From: Saprospiraceae bacterium
GTDB lineage: Bacteria; Bacteroidota; Bacteroidia; Chitinophagales; Saprospiraceae
Direction: 5' to 3'
Length of the DNA stretch: 64,000 bases
Assembly (NCBI GenBank): GCA_027488935.1
Contig: JAIYAP010000041.1
Span: 62,001 to 126,000, forward strand
Numbering within the stretch: position 1 is the first letter of the stretch; each line of letters opens with the position of its first letter. Under the pieces are notes generated by a model, which had not been told where the DNA came from, made no database searches, and worked only from the letters and a program-made list of their open reading frames with translations. Shown one piece after another: positions 18,091 through 25,524 of the stretch. A program made the translations under genes and the position numbers.

Positions 18091-18864
18091 ATGGACTACT
18101 TCAAAGATGCAAAGGACTGGATTACCCGAAGTTGGTATGGAATAATTATTGGATACTTAATTATTTTGGTTTCGATTTACGGAGGTATCTGGTATTTTAT
18201 TGAGCCAATGGATTTATCAAATGACAGTGGTTTTTTAATTAATATTCAGCCTAACAGGTTGGCTAGTCATATTTTATTAAGCCTTTTAGTTGCCCCTTAT
18301 GTTACTTTGTTTTTCATTATAATAAACAAATTATATTCAGAAAATAAATTTGACAAACTTAATATTATTTATGATAGCATCTCTTCAACTCCATTTGACT
18401 TTGAACCAATAAGAGAGCGAATGTGGGATAGGCAGCAACGTAAAAGAATAGGAGAAAAAGCAGAAGGTGAATTTGAACTAATCAATAATGTAATAAGTTT
18501 AAGGAGAGTAAATTCAGAAGGAGAATTTCATCTAAAGATTCGAAGTTATGAAGATGGAAAAAACAAATCAAATATAATAAAAAAAGATTTAACCCAGGGC
18601 GGAAACCGTAATGTCCAAATAAATTGTCAAATAAAAATTTCAGGCACTGGCAGTCAAACTATTATTTTTGTTATAAAAGATGCAGATAATGGTGATTGGA
18701 TTGCAAACAAGAGAATAATTGTGAATAATAAAAACTGGGAGAATTTAAGCGCATATTTTAGAGTTCCATATGACAAAAACGCATATTTTAGAATTGATAG
18801 CGTAGACGTTATTAGTCCGCCGAACAGCATTGAAATAAGAAATTTGAGATTAATAGAATATTAA
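18091..18864 (+). CDS. Two-TM protein with C-terminal jelly-roll/CBM-like domain (module 2)
   Basis: Two hydrophobic helices near the N-terminus; beta-rich C-terminus (NVQINCQIKISGTGSQTIIFVIKDA...). Confidence 0.5.
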   Translation: MDYFKDAKDWITRSWYGIIIGYLIILVSIYGGIWYFIEPMDLSNDSGFLINIQPNRLASHILLSLLVAPYVTLFFIIINKLYSENKFDKLNIIYDSISSTPFDFEPIRERMWDRQQRKRIGEKAEGEFELINNVISLRRVNSEGEFHLKIRSYEDGKNKSNIIKKDLTQGGNRNVQINCQIKISGTGSQTIIFVIKDADNGDWIANKRIIVNNKNWENLSAYFRVPYDKNAYFRIDSVDVISPPNSIEIRNLRLIEY

Positions 18865-18879
18865 ATAAACAAAAAACAA

Positions 18880-18953
18880 TTATTGCCATCTAAATCTCCC
18901 CTGCCAATAGCCCACTAAATGCGGCAGTCTGCTGTGACCAACCATTGTACACA
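18880..18953 (+). repeat. attC-like site B
   Basis: TTATTGCCATC (18880-18890) is an exact 11/11 reverse complement of the module 2 start GATGGCAATAA (18064-18074); hairpin CTGCC..GGCAG; ends ATTGTACACA. Confidence 0.55.
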
Positions 18954-18966
18954 AAAAAAATAAAAA

Positions 18967-20250
18967 ATGAGCAAAGAGGTTAAAGAGTTAATAGAAAAAG
19001 CCGAGGACCTTTCTTCATTGGGGAAGACAGATGACGCATTGTCATTTTTCATCCTTGCTCTAAATACTCTTGAAAAATCAAACGACTTAAATTCAGACCA
19101 ACTTTCCCAAAAGATACTATCGCTAAATAATATAAGTCATCTTTATAGGAATGCCGGAGATTATGACACTGCTTTGCAATATTTAGAACAAAGCCTTGCA
19201 ATTGGGCTACAGATTGGGGATAGACAAAATGAGGCAACAACCTTAAACAATATTAGCCAAATTTATTCTGCCAAAGGCAACTATGATACCGCATTGCGAT
19301 ATTTGGAGCAAAGCCTTGCAATCGGGCAACAAATTGGGGATAGACAAGCAGAATTTTCAACTTTAAATAATATAGCATCGGTTGTATATGCCAAAGGGGA
19401 TTATGACAGTGCCTTGCGATATTTAGAACAAAGCCTTGCAATCGGGCAACAAATTGGGGATAGACAAAATGAGGCAACGACCTTAAATAATATAAGCCAA
19501 ATTTATTCTGCCAAAGGCGATTATAATGCCGCGTTGCAATATTTGGAGCGAAGCCTTGCAATCGGGCAACAAATTGGAGATAGGCAAAATGAGGCAACAA
19601 CATTAAACAACATAGCAACAATTTATTCAATAAAAGGCGATTATGATACTGCCCTGCGACACTTAGAACAAAGCCTTGCAATCGGGCGGCAAATTGGAGA
19701 TTATCAAAAAGAAAGCAAAACCCTAAATAACATTGCAACTATTTATTATGAAAAGGGGGATACTGAAAGAGCATTGAAATTTTTTGAGCATAGCCTTGCA
19801 ATTCAGCAAAAAATTGGAAATAGAACGGGAGAAGGAGCAACACTAAATAATATTGGACAAGTCTATACTACATTGGGTAACTTTGAAAAAGCACTAAAAT
19901 ACTTTGAACAAAGTCATAGTATTAGATTAACAATTGGAGACTTACAAGGAGTTGCGAACTCATTAAATAACATGTCCTATCTATATTTGAATATGGGTGT
20001 GACCGAAAAGGCTTTGAGTTTGCTTGAAGAGGCTATACTAATTTATGAAAAAATTGGGTATAAATATGGGTTGTACCAAAGTTATAAATTATTTACAACT
20101 GCCTTATTCTCATTAAAAGAGTATTCAAAAGGGTTATCTCAATTTTCACGAGCAGAAGAACTTGCCCAAGAACTTGGGCTCCAAAATGAATTAGCAGAAC
20201 TAAAATCTGTACGAAATCAAATCGTTCACCAAATCGGTATTGAAAAATGA
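18967..20250 (+). CDS. Stand-alone TPR repeat protein (module 3)
   Basis: Repeats of GDYDTALRYLEQSLAIGQQIGDRQNEATTLNNISQIYSAK, nearly the same consensus as the TPRs of the CHAT-STAND protein. Confidence 0.85.
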   Translation: MSKEVKELIEKAEDLSSLGKTDDALSFFILALNTLEKSNDLNSDQLSQKILSLNNISHLYRNAGDYDTALQYLEQSLAIGLQIGDRQNEATTLNNISQIYSAKGNYDTALRYLEQSLAIGQQIGDRQAEFSTLNNIASVVYAKGDYDSALRYLEQSLAIGQQIGDRQNEATTLNNISQIYSAKGDYNAALQYLERSLAIGQQIGDRQNEATTLNNIATIYSIKGDYDTALRHLEQSLAIGRQIGDYQKESKTLNNIATIYYEKGDTERALKFFEHSLAIQQKIGNRTGEGATLNNIGQVYTTLGNFEKALKYFEQSHSIRLTIGDLQGVANSLNNMSYLYLNMGVTEKALSLLEEAILIYEKIGYKYGLYQSYKLFTTALFSLKEYSKGLSQFSRAEELAQELGLQNELAELKSVRNQIVHQIGIEK

Positions 20251-20741
20251 AAGAAATTACCGAACATGATTTGATATATAAAGTTTTAGAACTGATTGAG
20301 ATGAAAATCAAGTTCAATCCTAATCAAAACAATATTGAAGGAGGTAACACAACAATATTAATCGATAAAATTTTTTCAATTATGAATAACAATGGTGACA
20401 TTTACAATGTGAACCAAGCAGGTGCAGTCGGTCCAAATTCATCCGCTCAAAATAATACATTCACTCAAAACAATCTTAACCTTGGGGATGATTATAATTT
20501 TGAGGCACTACTTGAAGAACTTCAAAAACTTAAAAAGGCAATGAAGTCAAATGCCGAAAATCCAGAGGAATTTACATCTGTGACTGAAATTGCTTATGCT
20601 GAAGTTGCCGCAGAAAAGAAAGAAGGAAATAAAGTAATCCAGCATTTACTTAAAGCAGGAAAATTTGCCCTTCAAACTGCAAAAGATGTTGGTGTAGAGT
20701 TAGTTGCAAGTATTATTGCTAAACACACAGGCATGGGCTGA
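20247..20741 (+). CDS. TRADD-N-like effector-associated protein (module 3), overlapping the TPR gene by 4 bp
   Basis: NNNGDIYNVNQAGAVGPNSSAQNNTFTQNNLNLGDDYNFEALLEELQKLKKAMK...HLLKAGKFALQTAKDVGVELVASIIAKHTG. The NQAGAVGP...NTF layout resembles bacterial TRADD-N-type proteins of NTPase conflict systems. Confidence 0.5.
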   Translation: MKEITEHDLIYKVLELIEMKIKFNPNQNNIEGGNTTILIDKIFSIMNNNGDIYNVNQAGAVGPNSSAQNNTFTQNNLNLGDDYNFEALLEELQKLKKAMKSNAENPEEFTSVTEIAYAEVAAEKKEGNKVIQHLLKAGKFALQTAKDVGVELVASIIAKHTGMG

Positions 20742-20747
20742 AAAAAA

Positions 20748-20824
20748 TGTATATAACTCTCCTTGGCTGCCAACCGCCCACTAAGCGTAGCGGTGTGACA
20801 AGGAACCAACCGTTGGTGGCAATT
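20748..20824 (+). repeat. attC-like site C
   Basis: TGTATATAAC-TCT-CCTTG[gctgccaaCCGCccactaagcgtaGCGGtgtga]CAAGG-aaccaacc-GTTGGTGGCAATT; shares GGCTGCCAACCGYCCRCTAAGCGYRGCGG with site A. Confidence 0.55.
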
Positions 20825-20839
20825 AAAAATGAACAAAAT

Positions 20840-21835
20840 ATGAAAAATAAAATTTCCAATAATGATGACCCAATGGTTGTCAAGCCACTATTAAAAAACG
20901 AAGGAAAAACTTCTCCTTCAAGGGGCGCACTTAAAATTGAAATTTCTACTGCTACACCAATGGTTGTCGCTGGACAAGAGTTTTCCATATATGTTATAAT
21001 TAGAAACCCATTTCCTGTACCTGTAACAATACACAGTACTGAAACTCATATCCCTGTTGAATTATCAGATCAAATATGGAAAAGAAAATGGATTCTAAAT
21101 AGAGATATAAAATTATTCGAAAAAATAGAAAAATCCAGAAGCAAGTCGCTTAAGTTTTACAATTGGATACTTTACAAGTGGTCAAAAAGATTCAATCACC
21201 CATCAGAAAGCCCTAGGGTGGCTGTTGCTGTTGGGGTAGATAAACCTTTAAGGGATGTTTCTGGCGAAAGAGTAATTACGATTCAAGATGCTAATAATAT
21301 ATATATAGATAATTGGCAATTAAGTTTTGGTGATTTAACATCTGATGAAGTAAATGAACGGCTTTGGAAAATAAGTAAGTATCTGGATGGGGATAGGCCT
21401 GTTGTACTTAGACAAGGAGACTCTACTGTCAAGCATTTTATTCTAAAAACATCTGCTTGGTTATTTTTCAAACCAATAAGTCATACTTTTCAGATTCAAA
21501 TACAATATGAAGTAGATGAAATGGTACATATAGACACAATACCTTTCGCTTTTAATATAAAAGCAGCGACAATGTCTACAATGATCGGAGCATTTTTTGG
21601 AAGTATATTGGGAACTATAATAAATACTAAATTTGAAATCACTAACTGGATTGACATAAGTCAGTCTTTAGTCTATTCAATTATTAGTTCAGTAATATTA
21701 ATTGTTGCCTTTGCAAGAAAAAATGATGTGCAGCAAATAGTTTCAATTGAGGACTTTTGGGGAGGGTTGTTCATTGGTTTCTTAGCTGGATATTCTGGTG
21801 AAGATTTCTTCTCGAAAATAATTAATAAACAGTAA
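20840..21835 (+). CDS. Membrane protein with N-terminal beta-rich domain (module 4)
   Basis: Start trimmed to MKNKISNNDDPMVV, just after site C. C-terminal TMs; EDFWGGLFIGFLAGYSGEDFF end. Confidence 0.6.
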   Translation: MKNKISNNDDPMVVKPLLKNEGKTSPSRGALKIEISTATPMVVAGQEFSIYVIIRNPFPVPVTIHSTETHIPVELSDQIWKRKWILNRDIKLFEKIEKSRSKSLKFYNWILYKWSKRFNHPSESPRVAVAVGVDKPLRDVSGERVITIQDANNIYIDNWQLSFGDLTSDEVNERLWKISKYLDGDRPVVLRQGDSTVKHFILKTSAWLFFKPISHTFQIQIQYEVDEMVHIDTIPFAFNIKAATMSTMIGAFFGSILGTIINTKFEITNWIDISQSLVYSIISSVILIVAFARKNDVQQIVSIEDFWGGLFIGFLAGYSGEDFFSKIINKQ

Positions 21836-21859
21836 TGCTATCAAGTCCACTGCTATCCA

Positions 21860-21927
21860 TGTCACCGAACAACTTCCTCGGAAGGCCGTAGCAGTATACG
21901 GCAGCAAGTCAAAATTTGGTGGCAATT
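21860..21927 (+). repeat. attC-like site D
   Basis: TGTCACCGAAC-AACTT...CCGTA-gcagta-TACGG...AAGT...TTTGGTGGCAATT; outer, inner and terminal stems nest. Confidence 0.55.
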
Positions 21928-22007
21928 GTTATTAAAATTAGAGGCTTGAGAGATGCCAAACTTTGAATGCAGTCAAATCATTTTTAAACTAAAAAATTCT
22001 TGAAAGC

Positions 22008-22322
22008 ATGACATTCATCATTTTTTTAAAGAAAAGAGTATCTTATTATATTATATTCTTTTGCTTTTGCTTATTTTTGTATATATTAATACCGAATAGT
22101 ACTTTCATGGGGGTGCTTATTGGATTAGTAGTAAGCGAAATTCAAACCTATTTTGAGTACCTTGAATCTAAAAAAATCGAAACAAAAATCAATTCCGTTA
22201 ATGAAAAGGTGATTGAATATCCAAAACAAAAAATCAATTGGATTAAAATTTTAATCTACATTGCTATTTTATTGACTATTTGGGGCACTTCTAACCTATA
22301 TCTTTATTTAACAAACAACTAA
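22008..22322 (+). CDS. Small membrane protein (module 5)
   Basis: Two to three hydrophobic helices; the next CDS starts at 22322, sharing one base. Confidence 0.5.
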   Translation: MTFIIFLKKRVSYYIIFFCFCLFLYILIPNSTFMGVLIGLVVSEIQTYFEYLESKKIETKINSVNEKVIEYPKQKINWIKILIYIAILLTIWGTSNLYLYLTNN

Positions 22323-23428
22323 TGAAAACTCTGAAGCACATTTCAATCATTATTTTGTTTTTACATTTTCAGGCGTGTCACCATGACGACACTTGCCAGC
22401 AATTATTTTCTAAAATAGATAAACCTAACAGAACTGAAGAAATTTCGGTTGAAAAGATATATGATGGCCACAATATGCGAATAGAAAGTCGGTTTGAATT
22501 TAGTTGTGTTGTTCTTGATTCAACAGACATTTCAAGTGATGTTAATTTTGACAGAAAAAGTGATGACTTTGTTTCTATAAAATTATTATCTCCAGAAAAG
22601 TATAAATTAAAAAACAATGATATTATAAAAGTTTTTTTTACAGATAAACGCAAATTGGTGTGGGATATGTTTGCCGTATCCGTAAAATTAGTAATCTTAA
22701 AAATAAAAAAAGAGGCAACTCCTTGTGATTCAGTGTTCAATATTATTTATAAGGACATTTCGGGAAAAATAGAAGATATTGTTACAAACGAACGAGTAGA
22801 GGCTACACAACTTTATGATTACACATTAAAAAACAAAATTAAACAATACATATCTTCACTTTCAATATCGGACAGTATAAAATTTAATAAATGCCAAAAA
22901 GAGTTTTTTATTTTAGACTTAATTAACAATTCGGGTGAATTTGGGTTTATTGAGAATGAGTATTATTTAACCCCAAGATTGAAAGAATATTTAAACACTA
23001 TGGCAGAAAGCATTGCGTCTGAAACTAAGCAGCGTAATTGGAATAAATCTCAATTCATAATTAAATGCATAGGGTATGCCGATGAAAGAAGTTATACTGG
23101 TTCTTCATTAATAAATTATTCAAATTTAGGCACCTCTGACTCAACAGATGTTCATATTTCTTATACTAATTGCCAGGATGATAATTTTGAGGAGTTAGGC
23201 AAATTAAGTATAGGCTTCACTGAACTTAAAACTATATCAAACAATTGTGACCTAAGTATTCTTAGAGGTTATGTGGCAGCTACTTACCTTGAAAATAGAT
23301 TAAAGTTATTGACAAATTTAAAGTTTATTTTTAAATATAGAGGCGGTGGTGAAGTTCCAAATGAAACTTATGACATTAACAGAAAAATTGATTTATATTT
23401 GGAAATAAAAGGTGTCGCTGAAAAATAA
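22322..23428 (+). CDS. Hypothetical lipoprotein (module 5)
   Basis: Lipobox-like LFLHFQACHHDD; no recognised family. Confidence 0.55.
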   Translation: MKTLKHISIIILFLHFQACHHDDTCQQLFSKIDKPNRTEEISVEKIYDGHNMRIESRFEFSCVVLDSTDISSDVNFDRKSDDFVSIKLLSPEKYKLKNNDIIKVFFTDKRKLVWDMFAVSVKLVILKIKKEATPCDSVFNIIYKDISGKIEDIVTNERVEATQLYDYTLKNKIKQYISSLSISDSIKFNKCQKEFFILDLINNSGEFGFIENEYYLTPRLKEYLNTMAESIASETKQRNWNKSQFIIKCIGYADERSYTGSSLINYSNLGTSDSTDVHISYTNCQDDNFEELGKLSIGFTELKTISNNCDLSILRGYVAATYLENRLKLLTNLKFIFKYRGGGEVPNETYDINRKIDLYLEIKGVAEK

Positions 23429-23436
23429 GGTGCTCA

Positions 23437-23495
23437 GCCATCAACAATCGCTTGCTGAAAAGTACTCCTAAACGTCGTACCTAACAGCAAACGTA
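23437..23495 (+). repeat. attC-like site E, 5' part only recognisable
   Basis: GCCATCAAC (23437-23445) complementary to the module 5 start TTTGGTGGC (21915-21923) at 7/9; no clear GTT-type 3' element follows. Confidence 0.35.
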
Positions 23496-23614
23496 ACGTC
23501 AAACAAAACCAACAAAACACAATACAAAATCTCGCAATTCCCCCCAACACCAATTTCAAACACCTTACAAAATCTAGAATCTTAACCAAATCCCAAAAAG
23601 ACCAAGCAAAACCC

Positions 23615-24760
23615 CTACACCCCCCGCAACCGCAACCCCGCAGCCTTCAATAAATCTTCCGTCTTCGCAAAACAAAACCGGATCACTTTATCATCCCGGC
23701 CATCGGAGTAAAACGGCGAAACCGGAATCGCGGCCACCCCATGCTCGATGGTCAGGCGCTCGCAAAAGGCAAGGTCGGGCTCGTCACTGATGCCCGAATA
23801 GTCGTACAACTGAAAATAGGTGCCGCGGCAAGGCAGGGCTTTGAAGCGGGTTTCGGCCATGGCCGCTGCAAAAAAGTCGCGTTTTTGCTGATAAAAAGCA
23901 GGCAATCCCAAATATTCACGCGGATCAGCCATAAAATCGGCAAAAGCGGCCTGCATCGGATGGTTGGCGCAAAACACATTGAACTGATGCACTTTGCGAA
24001 ACTCGGCGCTTAAAGCAGGCGAGGCAATGCAATACCCCGTTTTCCAGCCGGTATTGTGGTAGGTTTTCCCAAAAGAATAAATGGCCAGCGTGCGCTCCCG
24101 CAATTCCGCATGGGCCAGCGCGGTATCGTGCGGCACGCCATCGTAGATTAGGTGCTCGTACACCTCATCGCTCATGACTAAAATGTTGGTTCCCCGCAAA
24201 ATCGCGGCCAATGCATCCCAATCGGCCTTGGTCAAAATCTGGCCGGTGGGGTTGCTGGGCGTGTTCACGCAGATCATGCGCGTGCGCGGGGTGATCAATT
24301 GGGCTACTTCCGACCAGTTTACCTGATAGGCCGGCGCCACCAAGTTGTACGGTACCGCTACCCCACCCATCGTTTCAATGGAGGGCCGATACGAATCGTA
24401 ACAAGGCTCCAGCAGGATTACCTCGTCGCCCGGACGCACAAAAGCCCCAAAAACACAAAAAATCGCCTGGGTACCGCCGGCTGTGATGGTTATTTCGGTA
24501 TCCGGATGAATCACCGTGCCGTACATGGCCTCCATTTTTTCGGCAATACGCTCGCGCAAGGGCAACAAACCGGGCATCGGGGCATATTGGTTGGCGCCCT
24601 TCGCCATGTGCTCGGTGACCAGCGCTTGCAGTTTTTCCGATGGATTGTAATTCGGAAAACCCTGGGCCAGGTTGATGGCCTTGTACTGGTTGGCCAGGGT
24701 CGACATGACCGTAAAAATGGTGGTGCCTACTTGCGGCAGTTTGGATTCGAGCTGGATCAT
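23615..24760 (-). CDS. PLP-dependent aminotransferase (methionine aminotransferase/YbdL-like)
   Basis: INLAQGFPNY, ITAGGTQAIF, NTPSNPTGQ, SFGKTYHNTGWKTGY motifs of class I/II aminotransferases. Confidence 0.88.
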   Translation of the reverse strand: MIQLESKLPQVGTTIFTVMSTLANQYKAINLAQGFPNYNPSEKLQALVTEHMAKGANQYAPMPGLLPLRERIAEKMEAMYGTVIHPDTEITITAGGTQAIFCVFGAFVRPGDEVILLEPCYDSYRPSIETMGGVAVPYNLVAPAYQVNWSEVAQLITPRTRMICVNTPSNPTGQILTKADWDALAAILRGTNILVMSDEVYEHLIYDGVPHDTALAHAELRERTLAIYSFGKTYHNTGWKTGYCIASPALSAEFRKVHQFNVFCANHPMQAAFADFMADPREYLGLPAFYQQKRDFFAAAMAETRFKALPCRGTYFQLYDYSGISDEPDLAFCERLTIEHGVAAIPVSPFYSDGRDDKVIRFCFAKTEDLLKAAGLRLRGV

Positions 24761-25485
24761 AAATCAAAATTGGGGGTGAGACCATCTTTGCTGCGCGCAT
24801 AAAAATCGCTGATGTAGCGCACGGCGTCATCGGCATCGTCGGTAATATAGAACAAATCGAGGTCGCCGGCATGGATATTTTGGTGTTTTTCCAGCATTAC
24901 TTCCACGATCCAGTTACGCAAACCTTCCCAGAACTCCTTGCCAATCAACACAATCGGTACCTGCGTGATGGTTTTTGTTTGCACCAGCGTGAGCACTTCA
25001 AACAATTCATCGAGGGTGCCAAAACCGCCGGGCATGACGATAAAGCCTTGCGCGTATTTGACAAACATCACCTTGCGCACAAAAAAGTAGCGGTGCTTGA
25101 GGTTGAGCGCCGGAGCGATATACGGGTTGTGGCTGGTTTCGAACGGCAATTCAATGTTCAAGCCCACGGAAGTGCCTTCTTTCATCCAGGCGCCTTTGTT
25201 GCCCGCTTCCATGATGCCCGGACCGCCGCCGGTAATCACGCCAAAGCCTTCCTCGGTGAGCCGGGATGCGACCTGGGTGGCCAATTCATAGTAAAAAGTG
25301 CCCGGTTTGGTACGCGCCGAGCCAAAAATGGACACACAAGGCCCGATATTATTCAAAACTTCAAATCCGTCGACAAATTCGGCCATGACTTTGAACATCG
25401 TCCAGGCGTTCTCGCCGCGTATTTTTGTCCACTTTTTCATGGTTTGGCTTTCATGCTCTTGCTCCTCTTGCACGTTGTCTTTCAT
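24757..25485 (-). CDS. TIGR00730/LOG family Rossmann-fold protein
   Basis: VITGGGPGIMEAGNKGA and MPGGFGTLDELFE motifs. Stop/start overlap of 4 bp with the aminotransferase. Confidence 0.88.
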   Translation of the reverse strand: MKDNVQEEQEHESQTMKKWTKIRGENAWTMFKVMAEFVDGFEVLNNIGPCVSIFGSARTKPGTFYYELATQVASRLTEEGFGVITGGGPGIMEAGNKGAWMKEGTSVGLNIELPFETSHNPYIAPALNLKHRYFFVRKVMFVKYAQGFIVMPGGFGTLDELFEVLTLVQTKTITQVPIVLIGKEFWEGLRNWIVEVMLEKHQNIHAGDLDLFYITDDADDAVRYISDFYARSKDGLTPNFDL

Positions 25486-25524
25486 AGTGTTGTGTATTTA
25501 CTTTGTTTAAATATAAATTTATCC

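Noticed and set aside
19253-19738. 161-aa minus repetitive ORF
   Set aside because: Antisense of the TPR repeats; its periodicity is a by-product.
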